Shown here in pieces: positions 11,461 through 23,208 of a DNA stretch of 64,000 bases. The DNA comes from Mixophyes australis (Eukaryota; Chordata; Amphibia; Anura; Limnodynastidae), in contig JAVHZZ010000001.1 of assembly GCA_036250195.1 (NCBI GenBank), positions 375,454,707-375,518,706 of the forward strand, given 5' to 3'. A program made the position numbers and the translations under genes. The first letter of the stretch is position 1; each line of letters opens with the position of its first letter. Under the pieces are notes generated by a model. That model was not told where the DNA came from. It saw only the letters and a list, made by a program, of their open reading frames with translations, and did no database searches.

Positions 11461-12539
11461 ATTAACCCTTAAACTAATACTATATAGAGTATACTGTACT
11501 ATACTATCTTATACTATACTATATAATAGTATACAGTGTATATCCAAAAGTATATTAACTACAATATATAAAAAGAAAAAATGCTAGTGGCACTAGTACT
11601 CATTTCTCCTGACGTTCAATACACATGTAAATGTAGGGAGGCAGATTAACCATGTATATAGAAACATTATATATAGAAGTACAATGGAAATCAGCAAATT
11701 GTCTGATTTTTGCATTCTTTGCTCCTGAATTGTTGCCTGCAATTTAATGCTACCAGGTCTTTTGTAATATGTAAATTTGGGTGAAGTTCAGTTCACAGAA
11801 TCTACTTGGCTCTCCGATGCCTTATATTATACAATATTTCTCTGTTCTACAATCCTGCTAATATGAAATTCAAAAGAGAAGGACATTCTGCTCACTCCAT
11901 TCTATATCATGTGACTTTGGTTGCCGTAGTAACTGTATTAAAATGAGCTAACTGCTAATCTTAACCAATAGCAGATTGAAAACAAACACTAAGCAAAAAA
12001 TAATAAACATTTCTCTAATTACAGGTAACCAGAGTGATTTATGTTAAAGAAACACATCATTGTTACAGGGGATTCTAGATTTAATTACTTGTTTTTATTA
12101 CATGTAGTCATACATTTTCTCCACCCCCTACTTCATCTAAATGCAATAAGGATGTGAGTACAAACTATTTCATACTTGCTTGTTACTTTATCTTATATAT
12201 AATTTCTCCTTGTACTTTTTATGGTGGACTCAAGCACCAAGGCAAAGATGCAATTCTGGGTTTCTTGTAACTTTTGAAGATGGTCTTGTGACAGGAATAT
12301 GGAGATACCCCTTAACAAGATCCACATCCAAACCTGCCAACAATGTATTTTCTAGAGCACAGTGCCATATTCTGTCACCTAAAATTGGGGATTGTTGTAA
12401 TTTGAGTGTATGGGCCTCATATGGTTTGGGCGAACTGTTACAAAAGATCGTCTTAGAAGAGTATTCAGAAGGAGTATATGCAGAATGCATACCTGCCTCT
12501 CTGATTAATAATGGCTCATTTTGAGCAAAGTCCTGGAAC
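11461..12539. other. No gene seen
   Basis: AT-rich. At 12180-12565 both strands are open for over 110 codons. Neither product shows a recognisable domain, and I treat this as chance or an old fossil. Confidence 0.5.
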
Positions 12540-12547
12540 TTTATATC

Positions 12548-13092
12548 CAGGGTCTGGTTATCCAATAGGCTGACTAAGTGCAGCCTATGGTGCTAGATTT
12601 TTGGGGGCCGTAAACTTTTGGGGTGCAAAATTGTAACGGGGAGAGGTATAAACTGAAGCTAATTGTAAAATATAAGAGAATAGTAGTTCTCCAAAAGTAA
12701 AAAGAAATCATGAAGAAAAAAATGTAGTAAGGTTTTAATATTGATGTATTCTTATGGCGAATGCTAAAGACAATGATTCCTCCTTGGGTGGACGCTTGAA
12801 GATAAGCAAGTAGGAGAGATAAGAATGGTGACAGGCCTTCATATCTTCATCCTCAGATGGGGGCTTGTTCTTACCTCTGTTTTGCTATACAGTTCTGATT
12901 TTAATGGAAACAACATGAGTGACAAAGATTGCCATGGACCTTTAAAAAGTCAAGTGTAGCTGAGTTTTTAAAACACTGGAATATAAATATTGGTGAGGGA
13001 GGTGAAGGTAGGTTTATTAGCCTTGTGAGGAAGGCAAGGGGGCACTGTGATCATATTAGCCTGGGGCGGCCTGAAGCCTTAACCAGGCCCTG
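12548..13092. mobile_element. 545-bp hAT-type non-autonomous element
   Basis: The left end is cagggtctggttatccaa and the right end is ccttaaccaggccctg. The TIR core cagggyctggtta is shared. The flanks tttatatc at 12540-12547 and gttatatc at 13093-13100 match at 7 of 8 positions. The same family occurs inverted at 40822-41389. Confidence 0.85.
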
Positions 13093-13100
13093 GTTATATC

Positions 13101-14255
13101 ACTTTGATTTATTGTATCACTGTTTCATGTTTTTTTTCATAATTTACTTATTTATTCATTGATACTTTAGGCTATGTACTTTTTTGCGTCACAGCTTTAT
13201 GTGTATCAATTTGCATGTTCACACTTTCTTTGTGTCGTTAGATATGCCAGAAGAGAGGAAACAGGCTGGAGCAGCATAAAGCACAATTGTCAAATGACAT
13301 TGATGATTGCACTTAATTTGTGCCCCAAAGAAGATGCACCAATGTGCAGCACAATGTATTATATGTGACAATGGAGATTTTGCAAAGGAAACAGATGTTT
13401 ATGTCTTACTATTTATATTTTTTGTCAGCCTCTCTAGCTAAATAAGAATTTATTTTTATTTTACGCATGGTAGCTAAAGATATCTTAGTGTTCAATTATG
13501 GACTTCTGGCAATTAAAGTAACAGAGATTTACACAATGTCTTTGACACAGTACAGCAATATAAAGATTCCATTCTCAATACATAGATGTGTGTTAGTCTG
13601 TGACATTCTCCATTGATGAGTTAGTGTCACATCAACCAAAAATAGTGCAGTTTCACTTTACAGAGAATTCATGGACAACCCTCTCCCAGTTTAGCTTTCC
13701 AACAACATCACTTAGTCATTTAAAATATGAATTAAATTACAACTGCTGTACCAAAGTGATTTTGGCTTTTGAGTTTCTTCTATTTCTAATGGGATAGGGA
13801 ATGAAGTGTGCTGTAAACTTTTATAAAATTAAATAACTTGCAGCAAATATTTCTGCACGATAAATCTACATTTATTTACATTGTGTGCCGTGTACTCCTT
13901 TGATGCTGCATGCAATCAACCCAGCTATACCTGATATATGCCCTAATCCATATCCCATTAATCTCAGATTGATCTCAACCTCCATGTGATGCTTCTAGGG
14001 CTGGTGGATGGCTTAGTCCATCCCAGGTGTGAGGGCTGCCTTAGAAAACAGAAAAAGGCAAGTTGTTCTGATCAATTTATAGCAGGTGCTCAGTTGGGTG
14101 GGGCACATCACCCTGGGTATGACACTTTTTTATCCATTGTTTAATATGTGAGCAAACTAATGAGGCTGCTCTCACTTTTTCGAATTACCAAGCCACCATG
14201 TCTGCCCTCTCACTGTTAGGTGCCAGCCTATTGCATGGGCGCTTAAATAAGGCAG
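13101..14255. other. No gene seen
   Basis: Unique-looking AT-rich sequence. Frames under 70 codons only. Confidence 0.5.
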
Positions 14256-14258
14256 GTT

Positions 14259-14261
<3 letters not shown>

Positions 14262-14310
<49 letters not shown>
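14262..14310. repeat. (TA)n microsatellite
   Basis: About 24 uninterrupted TA units directly adjoin the terminus of the Helitron-like copy. The other Helitron-like copy at 37894 also ends in a (TA)n run. Confidence 0.97.
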
Positions 14311-14312
<2 letters not shown>

Positions 14313-14314
<2 letters not shown>

Positions 14315-14424
14315 AGTTAACCCGTGCATGATACTCATGCATTCTAGTGCAGGTATTAGTGGCGCTGCAACTTGGTTTCTTTTCCCACACACACACAGAC
14401 GCCACTAAGCATTTATATATTAGA
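14313..14424 (-). mobile_element. Short Helitron-like non-autonomous copy
   Basis: On the minus strand it begins TCTAATATATAAATGC after an A and ends gggttaaCTTG before a T. The stem-loop GCATGAgTATCATGC lies about 10 nt before the end. No terminal inverted repeats and no target duplication. Both ends match the copy at 37492-37894. Insertion between A and T, 5' TC and a 3' hairpin are Helitron features; the usual 3' CTRR is here CTTG, a variant. Confidence 0.6.
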
Positions 14425-14425
14425 T

Positions 14426-14880
14426 AACTGTTGCCACAAAGTTGGAAGCACACAATTCTTAAGAATGTCATTGTATGCTATAGCATTAAGCTATCCCTTC
14501 ACTGGAACTAAGAGGCACAGACCAAGCCATGAATAACAGAACAAAGTCATTATTCCTCCTTCACCAAATGTTGCAGTTGGCAGTATGCAATCAGGTAGGA
14601 AATTTTCTCCAAACCCAGATTCATCAGTGATACTGTCACATTTAAAATGTGATTTGTCACTCCAAAGAAGGTGTTTCCATAGCTCCAGTACAATGGTGGT
14701 GTGCTCAAGTCAATGTTTGGCATTGCACATGGTGATATGAGGCTTGTGTGTAGCTGCTCCACCATGAAAACTGAACCCATGAAACGCAGTACTTGTGCTG
14801 ACTTAAAAGCAGTGTGGAAATTGGTAGTGAGTTCTGCAACAGAGAACAGACGATTACGTGCTACTTGTTTCAGCACTCAG
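14426..14880 (-). pseudogene. Tc1-family transposase fossil
   Basis: The segment aactgttgccacaaagttgg and the following ~50 bases match the Tc1 fossil at 35637 closely, and similarity continues at lower identity. On the minus strand a 108-codon frame exists but is shifted relative to the original gene. The fragment abuts the Helitron-like copy, which may have inserted into it. Confidence 0.65.
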
Positions 14881-15590
14881 GATAGTATTCAAGTAATAAA
14901 ATAATAATGATAATATTGATAATGTAATCAAGTGTCTGATGGTTTCCATGGTTCAGAGTACACTATGCACCTACATCTAATGTTAGTAAATATATACTAA
15001 TAAGTGAGTTTTGATGACAGATTTCCTATTCACCACATCTGAGAACTTGATTGGATTTGAATTTCTCAGTGATGTGGCATAACTTCCATGTGTATAATTC
15101 AGAACAACTACACATGTTTTTGCTTTCCACAGAATAATATGTTAATTAGCACTGTTGCTAAAACCCTTTAAAAGGAAATTAAATTCCAACCTCAGTGCAA
15201 ATAAGGATTGCAGCTAAACCAACAGCTGACAAAAAAGTGATATGAGAAAACATGTCTAGAGGAGCTTATATAAAATATTTATAGAAGTTTAATTTACTAT
15301 GATTTGAAACAATTTGAAACAAAAGCGGTCCCCTATGCACACATATTTTAAGGAATGTTAGAATGGACAAACTCAGTGGTAAACTCGGTAAACATCTCTG
15401 ATCATTTCTCCTCTGTAGTGTAAGAGATAATGGGGCTCATTTAGAGTTGGACCTATTTGCTCACTGAATGTACATAGGAAAAAAGCCCAAAAGTAAAAGT
15501 GTACTTAAGTATATATGTTGAGTTCAACACATCTCAAGGTGCATACAGCTCAAAAACAGTAGCATTTGAAACCGTGGGGTCCAGTACTAA
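14881..15590. other. No gene seen
   Basis: AT-rich unique-looking sequence. Confidence 0.5.
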
Positions 15591-15599
15591 TTAATACTA

Positions 15600-15985
15600 C
15601 AGTCCCCCCTCACTCTTCATCGTACATGTCCCCACTCCCTCATCACAGTAAATGCACCGCTCACTTCCTCATCACAGTAAATGCACCGTCCAACCCTTCA
15701 TCACAGTAAATGCACTGCTCACCTCCTCATCACAGTAAATGCACCGTCCAACCCTTCATCACAGTAAATGCACCGCCCACCCTCTCATCACAGTAAATGC
15801 ATCTCCCAATCCGCATCACAGTAATTGCTCCCCCCTCATCACAATAAATGCTCACCGAATCCTTTCTCCTAATAAATGCTTCGCTCCCCCTATCAGAACA
15901 AATGCTCCACTCCCCCTATCAGAATAAATGCTCAGCCCACTTTATCAGAATAAATCTCCATTCACTCCCCTCCCCTCCCCTCCCT
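15600..15985. repeat. Minisatellite of ~32-bp units (cctcatcacagtaaatgcac)
   Basis: About ten degenerating units of the type catcacagtaaatgcaccg plus a C/T-rich linker, fading into atcagaataaatgctc variants. It is followed by cacttacctgttgttcac at 16009, the same junction seen in the hAT-type elements at 45707, 48517 and 52502. It is probably the array portion of a related element whose ends I could not place. Confidence 0.8.
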
Positions 15986-16205
15986 TATCAGATTAGATGC
16001 CTAATTCACTTACCTGTTGTTCACAAGATGCGGCGGCTCCCGGTCACTAATAGTCAGGGTGCGTGTTGCATGCAGTGATAACGTTTCTGTTCTTCTCCCC
16101 CCCAGGGCTGCACAGGTCTCTCAGCAATTTCTATTTAAATACACTGTGCACGTTGATCTCCCTATTGCCACTATTAATTTAGCTACCCTACCTCCCACAA
16201 AATAA

Positions 16206-16938
16206 GTTTTTTTATTTTTGCATTTGACCATTCACCCTCCAACTGTCCTGCATGTTCATCATTGGCATGTTACACTGCCCAAAATGCTGCCTGATATCAT
16301 TTCTTAATCACTTCTTTAAATAATTACAACTTTTAATTTCATTGATTGAATTATCAATACAAATTAATGAGAGTAATATCAAAATTTATTTCATATGTCA
16401 TATTTCTACAATGTAATCTTTTAATTACAACTGCTGATGGGTACATACAGTAAGCTTTCTTGTATTAGTTGCACCAAGTTGGAGCAAAAGCTATCCCAAC
16501 AGAAGTAGAGGCTGGCCCTCAATCACACCTTCTCTGAGAATGTAACAAAATTAGGCTGTTTTGTGCATTCAAAAAAGTTCTCATGTTTGCACTAATGCAG
16601 AATCAAGCACAGTAGTGTGGTTATCCCAATTTGAACAAGGAATATCTTGAATTGCACATGTCCAGTCTTCTACGTTCATCAGAATCTCATCACTTTCTTG
16701 ATGTTGTAACATAGGTGCATGTCCATAAAAATGGATGCAATTGTCCAGGAATAGGCCTATGGCCTTACAGAAAAGGAAGACATTGCATTTGTGCTGCTTT
16801 TATGACACTTGTGCTGCTTACATTTCCTTCTTTCTTCCTGAACATCTACATTTCTTCTTATTTTACAAATGGGCCATGTCTTTTATTGCTTACTCTGTAT
16901 TATTTCATTACAACCTCATACTCATTCTATACATTAGA
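16206..16938. other. No gene seen
   Basis: Low-complexity AT-rich DNA. Overlapping 80-codon frames lack recognisable features. Confidence 0.5.
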
Positions 16939-16940
16939 TA

Positions 16941-17303
16941 CCGTATTTCCCCATGTATAAGGCGCTCCCATGTATAAGACGCGCCTTGATTTTGGCTGTC
17001 AAAAAGTGTGCTGAGCGTGCGAAGATTGCAGGGGCTTGCTGCCGGCAGCTGCACACTATGTATATGCAGCCGCCGGCAGCAAGCCCCTGCAATCTCAGCA
17101 CACTTCTCAGCGGAATGGACCCGCAAGCCCCTGCAATCTCAGCACACTTCTCAGTAGGAACGGACCTGCATACCCCTGCAATTGCCCCCCCCTGGATCCA
17201 GTCAAAACGTTAATACCGCTGACCCCCCTGGATCCCCCGCTGCTACTGTATAAGACCCCAAATTTTTGGAAAAAAGGTGCATCTTATACATGGTGAAATA
17301 CGG
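16941..17303. mobile_element. TA-flanked mariner-type MITE
   Basis: The left end ccgtatttccccatgtataa and the right end cttatacatggtgaaatacgg are inverted repeats, flanked by TA at 16939-16940 and 17304-17305. Internally there are repeats of agcccctgcaatctcagcac. Non-coding; probably moved by a Tc1/mariner transposase. Confidence 0.85.
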
Positions 17304-17565
17304 TAATTATTTTTCAAACCTCACCTCAGATTAAAAGAAATTCAGACAGGATGTCAGAATGCTTTCTATAATACATTAATCAAAGTATCAAGATGAAGAT
17401 TACTAGATGTGTTTTGGTTCTCATGCAGAAGTTTAGATTGAAAGCTCTACGCACATATGATGTGAAAAGTCTGTGCTTAGTCCTACCAACACTGTATATA
17501 CAGGTACTATGATGTATTCAAATATATCATGATTGTTAAGTACATCATAAATTGTATTAGAGTCC

Positions 17566-17835
17566 AGTTCATTTACCTGTTCTTCGAAACAATGTGGCGA
17601 CTTTCGGTTACTGATAGAGAGGGAGCATGCGGCGCACAGTGATGATGTAACCACACCGCTCGCTCCCAGCCTATCAGTGACCGGGAGGCTCCACATCGCA
17701 GAGGGAGACAGGCAGTCAGACTAAAGGGCCCGGACAAACTAGGGTACCCAGACAGGTGGAGGGGTCTGTCCAGGCCCCCTAGTCTGTCCGGGCCCCTCAC
17801 AGCTGTACTGGACGTACTCCCTGATGGCGGCCCTG
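17566..17835. mobile_element. Right part of a hAT-type non-autonomous element
   Basis: The right terminus gatggcggccctg matches the TIR of the complete element at 45707-47708 (ggcggccctg). To its left lies an imperfect palindrome around gcatgcggcgcacagtgatg, entered by the junction tttacctgttcttcg. The left terminus was not found, so this is a partial or rearranged copy. Confidence 0.6.
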
Positions 17836-18706
17836 TTTGCACCAGGCATTTACCAAGTGTGCTTAAAGCTACTGACTTGACAATGTTAATAATAAATGTT
17901 AAAGTTGCATTACCCTATTTGAACACAATATAATAATGTAATGAAGTGTCAGAATAGAATCTCGACAGTTATTTATATATGTAAATGTCCCACTACTGTA
18001 ATTAAATACAAATATAAATTAAGTTAAGTACACACATCTGTAGTGGTCCACTTAAAATTAAATAGGAATCTTCTTCTAGAAGTAATCCAAATGTATATAT
18101 TAATCAGTTAATATAAATGGACGGCCATGACTTAAAATAGCTATAAATAATAGATATAAAGTAGCTAAACAGATGCATCCGCTCTTCGTTGTGTCACAAT
18201 TCTTTCCAGGCGTAAGGGTACAGAGTCCAAACAGTCCCGACTTGTCCCGATTAATGGGAAAGTTGGTAACTATTGGGTAGTCGAAGTCAAATAATAGTGC
18301 TTCAAAAGCACTAGACACGTCCTGGGGCATGGCCACGCCTGCATTGTGTAATGTCCACCTACCCAAATGTTGGGAGATATGGTAATAGTATGAAAATGCT
18401 TAGCTTATGCAGAAAAAAAGACTTACGTCCAATTCTAAATAAGTGGTATAAAAAATACCTGCCAAAACTAATAGTGACCATATTTATTTTCATTTTCTTC
18501 TAGACTAAGGAGGCCCAGCTAGTCATGGATACAGATTATTATTTCATCCTTTTTTACTCATTTAGTTTTTTCTATTGAAAATCTGAATCCTGGACAACAT
18601 ATTTACAGTATTCAGACTCTCCATTCAAGTAAATTAACATAATTAGAATAGGTTTTAAAGCAATAACAGGAAGCCAAAAACATAGCCTAAGTATTGAGCA
18701 AACTAA
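17836..18706. other. No gene seen; possible MITE remnant
   Basis: At 18215-18385 the sequence has cccgacttgtcccg, gttggtaac and ttgggagatatggtaa, reminiscent of frog MITEs with cctcccaac-type ends. I cannot define ends. Confidence 0.4.
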
Positions 18707-18938
18707 GGGGCAGATTCAATTCGGCTAAGTGGGTCTAAAATTAACGTGGCATTAGTACTATTAACTTTAATACGATAATTTTAACCCAGATTTTTACTCA
18801 CGGCCCCTAGAAGTACGAGCAAAAATCAGCATTAACATTACCGTACTAACAGTAATACTGCACACTTTTACTGTACTACGGTAATAGTGCGCACACCCCT
18901 TTATTCCTAGAATAACGCGGCCAAATTGTATTGGCCCC
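18707..18938. mobile_element. Harbinger-like MITE
   Basis: The left end ggggcagattcaattcggc pairs with gccaaattgtattggcccc at the right end. Internally it has repeated taccgtactaacagtaat-type motifs. The left flank is TAA and the right flank is TTT, so the duplication has decayed. Same superfamily as 19775, 48242 and 49503. Confidence 0.75.
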
Positions 18939-18941
18939 TTT

Positions 18942-19771
18942 ATGTCATATGAACGTGTCGTGGTTTTACTTAGATCATTATTAACATTCATCCATAATGT
19001 ACTTTCAAGGATAGGTTACAGATCAATAAGTAGGTTGTATGTTAAGAGTTTTGCTAATCATTATGACTTGTAGTATGATGTATTCAGTCTAATACCATAG
19101 GTTTCAGGTGAAGGTAGATTAAAAAAGAAGGTAATTAGTCATTGACATGAGCAGGGAAAGCAGCCCAATTTCCTCTTTACAGATATTACAGCTGAAATAT
19201 AAGGTGATGTATTATTTAATTTCTTAATATAAATCATATCATTCTTACATGCACAAAACACAGCATGATCACATACACATATAAAGTACAGACCATAATT
19301 TTACAAACTTACTGTGTGACCTATTTGTAAAAGCAATCACCAGGACATAGCATCTATGGAGAAAAGGGAACATGATGGTGAATTTGAGAAGGGGGCTAAT
19401 AACAGAAATGAGGAGGAAGAAAGCATGATCAGGAGATGTACAAAGCCCTTATGGGGAAAGATAATATGCAGGAGTAAATGAGTAGGAAGTAATTAAAGCA
19501 AATGAGGAGGAAAGAAACATGCTTAACACTCAGGAGAATGAGACTCCACATATGGAGAAAGATAAAGATGAAGCGGAAGAGAGTAATTAAAGAACATAAA
19601 GAAAAAGAAATAGTGCTTGATGATGATGATGGCGAAGAGCAGGAAAGAAATACAGGAAAGGAGGAAGAAGAAACAATGCTTAATGACCATTTCTCAAAAA
19701 TACGTAAGACAATAAGATAATTTACATTCTTTAGGAGATATTCTGCTACAGTCTCTGCACAAATTTAACAC
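18942..19771. other. No gene seen; purine-rich tract
   Basis: At 19370-19730 the plus strand is A/G-rich (gaggaggaaag, gatgatgatgatgg) and translates as a Lys/Glu-rich frame of 72 codons. This is compositional and I do not support it as a gene. Confidence 0.5.
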
Positions 19772-19774
19772 TAA

Positions 19775-19980
19775 GGGATGAATTCAATTCCCCCCGACAC
19801 AATGTTGCGATAAATCTATTACCATTAATACGGTAATTTTACTACAGGGAGCCGCGAGGAAAAAGCCAGCGTTGAAATTACTATATTAACTGTAACTATG
19901 TGCACTATTATCGTAATATCGGTAATAGTGCGCAGGCCGAGTTACTGTTTACACTAACACGGCCAATTGAATTCACCCCC
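19775..19980. mobile_element. Harbinger-like MITE with TAA duplication
   Basis: The ends gggatgaattcaatt and aattgaattcaccccc pair, with flanking TAA at 19772-19774 and 19981-19983. Internal taccattaatacggtaat and cgtaatatcggtaatagtgc motifs are shared with three other MITEs in the window. Confidence 0.8.
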
Positions 19981-20422
19981 TAAAAATCCTAATACTGAAC
20001 TACTTTTAATTAGACCCTAACTTTATATGCCTAAAGGTACATGAGTAGCAAAAAGGGAGATATGAATGTTTATAAAGTAATACTGCCAAATATTCAAGCT
20101 GAAAATCAATGTCCAAGGTGTTGTGAAATAGATAGCTATTGTAGTCAGAGGATTATATTAATAAAAGAGATTACATTATAATAAGGTTTCATTAAAGCAT
20201 TTATGAATCTTGTATTATCTGTATTGATGGTGAAAGCGCCTTATATATCAAAGCATATTAGATTCAAATAATATTTATTCTTTTCAATTTAAAATATACA
20301 TATCAACTTCAAAAAAGCCCTTGCAGAATATTGAAATCAAAAGATAGTCCGGCTCTCTAAAGCAAACAATATATAAATCACTATGTATCAGCATTTACAT
20401 AAATTGCAGATTTTGCACACAA

Positions 20423-20734
20423 TGGGCCTGAGTCATTAAGGAGAGTAAAGCATAAAAAAGGAGTAACATTTGCACCTGGGCAAAACCATGTTGTATTGGA
20501 GGGGGAGGTAAATTTAAAATGTGAGGCAGATTTATAGTTTGGGTAGGGCATGTCCTAGATCAACTTTATATTTCAATGTAATAATAAAGCTAGCAAGTAT
20601 TTGTGTGCTAGATGGAAAAACAGCCAGTATTTAACTTATGTACAAAATAATAAACTGATTTGCACCCCTTACATTGTAACATGGTTTGTCCCAGAGAACA
20701 TTTACTCCTTTGCTTGCCTTAATGACTCAGGCCC
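20423..20734. mobile_element. Palindromic MITE (gggcctgagtcattaagg family)
   Basis: The ends gggcctgagtcattaaggag and cttaatgactcaggccc are inverted repeats. Pairing extends loosely through aaccatg/catggtt and acatttgcacc-type blocks. AAT flanks both sides (20420-20422, 20735-20737). A second copy is at 44968-45245 in the opposite orientation. Confidence 0.85.
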
Positions 20735-20756
20735 AATATAGCTAAATTGGGCAACC

Positions 20757-21003
20757 AATGTAGAGAATGACAGAGTGGCTCAGAAAAGGAAGAACGATTT
20801 GCAAAATAGATATATTCAAAATAGATTGTAGGGGTGCGAATCTGATTTTGGGATTTAGGGAATTGCAATTGCCAATGCGGAAGATGATGAGTTCATAAAT
20901 TAAGGTTTTTGCAGTGTCTTGTGTGAGATATGTGCATATTCTGGATATGGTTTTTAGATGTATGCAGCATGATGTAAATATAGAGTTGATGAAGGGAGGA
21001 AAG
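20757..21003 (-). pseudogene. Truncated second copy of the L2-like LINE RT region
   Basis: The sequence matches 21855-22105 closely (agagtggctcag, ggaagaacg, gtgtcttgtgt, gatatgtgc). On the minus strand it contains CIHLKTISRICTYLTQDTAKT, equivalent to YIHLKNISTIRTYLTQDTAK of the neighbouring LINE. It is bounded on the right by the 3' end of that LINE, so the larger LINE may have inserted next to or into it. Confidence 0.85.
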
Positions 21004-22892
21004 ATCATCATCATCTTCATCAACATTTATTTATATAGCGCCAGCAAATTCCGTAGCGCTTTACAATTGGGAACAAACATTAATAAAACATTACTGGGTA
21101 ATACATACAGACAGAGAGGTAAGAGAACCCTGCTCGCAAGCTTACAATCTATGGGACAATGGGAGTTTGAAACACAAGGGCATGTGCTACATCTTATTGC
21201 ACACTGGACCAGCTAGAACGCAAAGATAAAAGTATTAAGTGGGCTGTGTGTGTAGCAATGTTGGTCAGAGGGTTGTTGTCTTGTGTTAGCTGTGTAGAGA
21301 GTGGTAATAGGGTTACCTAGGGAGATTAAGATGGTGGTTGAGTAGGAATGGGCTGGACCGGGAGGCAGGGGGGACTCGGGACGCTCAGTCTAACGGCTGT
21401 TCGGGCCATCCGCCCCCCCCCCTGTCCCTCCCTACCGTGGATGAAAAAAATAGGTTAATGTTGCCAGCATGACACGCGATGCGGCCGCCTGTGTGCCCCC
21501 CGCGCTGATACCTGCCAGCCTGCCCCTGTGGTTGAGGAATATCATCAGCTTGTCTGAAGAGGTGGGTTTTCAGAGAACGCTTGAAGGTTTGAAGACTAGA
21601 GGAAAGTCTTACTGTGGGGAGGGAGTTCCACAAAGTGGGTGCAGCCCGAAAAAAGTCCTGTAACCGAGAACGGGGGGATGTGATGAGAGTGGAAGAGAGA
21701 CGCAGATCTTGGGCAGAACGGAAGTGTCAAGTAGGGAGATATTTTGAGACAAGTGAGGAAATGTATGTTGGTGCAATTTTGTTGATGGCCTTGTATGTTA
21801 GTAGAAGAATTTTAAATTGGATTCGTTGAAATACAGGCAATCAATGAACACCCTGACAGAGTGGCTCAGCAGAGGAAGAACGGTTTGCCAGAAAAATCAA
21901 TTTAGCCGCTGTGTGCAAAATAAATTGTAGGGGTTCAAGTCTGACTTTTGGGAAGACCAGTAAGGAAGGAATTGCAATAGTCGATGGGGGAGGTGATGAG
22001 TGCATGAATTAATGTTTTTGCGGTGTCTTGTGTCAGATATGTGCGTATTGTGGAAATGTTCTTTAGATGTATGTAACATGATTTAGATATAGAGTTGATG
22101 TGGGGTATAAATGATAGTTGTGAGTCAAGGATTACATCTAGGCAGCGAGCTTGCGAGGTGGGATTTATGGCCATGTTATCAACAGAAATAGAAATGTCAG
22201 GCAGGAAGCTTCTGTCTTTGGGTGGGAATATTAATTCAGTTTTTGAAAGAATGAGTTTAAGTTGGCGAGGAGACATCCAAGATGAATTGGCAGAAAGACA
22301 ATCAGTAATGCAAGACAACACAGATGGTGAAAGATCAGGAGAGGATAGATAGATTTGTGTATCATTCGCATAGAGATGATTCAAAGGAGCTTATTAGTTT
22401 TCCTAGAGAAGTGGTGTAGATAGAGAATAGCAGAAGACATAGGACTGAGCCTTGTGGTACTCCAACTGATAAAGGAAGCAGAGGTGGATCCAGAGAAATT
22501 AACACTGAAAGATTGATTAGATAGGTAGGATATTACAGTGCCTTTAAAACCTAGGGATTGTAGCGCTTGTATGAGGAGAGAGTGGTCAACAGTGTCAAAT
22601 GCAGCAGAGAGATCCAGGAGAATTAGAAGAGAGTAAGGGCCTTCAGTGTGTGATTAAATCATTGACAACCTTGGTCAGCGCAGTCTCTGTAGAGTGTTGA
22701 GAGACGAAAGCCTGACTGAAGAGAATCCAGTAGGTTGTTTTCTGTAAGAAAGTGTGTGAGGCGAGTGTAGGCATTTCTCTTGAGAAGGGGAGCTGAGAGA
22801 TGGGGCAGTAATTTGAGAGAGAGTTTGGGTCAGAATTTTGTTTTTCAAAATAAGAGTAATCCCTGCGTGCTTGAATAGTGATGGAAAAATAC
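21004..22892 (-). pseudogene. L2-like LINE, 3' part (RT, C-terminal region, 3' UTR)
   Basis: Minus strand. The reverse-transcriptase core has [13 protein letters not shown] at about 22373, where the family's YADD is altered to YAND, which should abolish catalysis. It is followed by WMSPRQLKLILSKTELIF, CLDVILDSQLSFIPHI, YLTQDTAKTLIHALITSPID and YCNSFLTGLP. The C-terminal signature MWNSLPTVRLSSSLQTFKRS and LKTHLF is at about 21633-21560. The 3' UTR ends cgctacggaatttgctggcg then ctatataaataaatg and ATG-like repeats at 21010. Frameshifts separate these pieces. The upstream RT and endonuclease parts continue at 30898-31745, beyond the 8-kb hAT insertion. The clade (L2 versus a close CR1-group relative) is inferred from motifs. 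Confidence 0.9.
22885..22892. repeat. Target-site duplication of the 8-kb hAT, left copy
   Basis: aaaaatac, identical to 30890-30897 on the other side of the transposon. Confidence 0.95.
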
Positions 22893-23208
22893 TAGGGATG
22901 TGCACCGGCGACTTTTGAGGTCTCGTGTTTTGTGTTTTGGATCCGGATTTTCGTTATTTTTGAGGTTCGGATTTGTCTCGCAAAACACTTGACGAAAGGT
23001 CTCGGTTCGGATTTAAGGTATTGGATTCGGATTTTTTTTGAAAAAAACATAAAAAGTTTAAAAATCAAGTTTTTGTGCTTATTTTCACTCCTAGGCTATT
23101 ATTAACCTCAATAACATTCAATAACAAGCATTTCCACTAATTTACAGTGTATTCTGAACACCTCACAATATAGTTATTAGTCCAAAACGTTGCAACAAGG
23201 TATCTTTC

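Noticed and set aside
12180..12565. Open frames of 114 (plus) and 111 (minus) codons at the same place.
   Set aside because: No recognisable domain on either strand, no splice context, and opposite-strand openness suggests chance or an old unrecognised repeat.
19502..19720. A Lys/Glu-rich 72-codon frame.
   Set aside because: It arises from a purine-rich tract and has no support as a gene.
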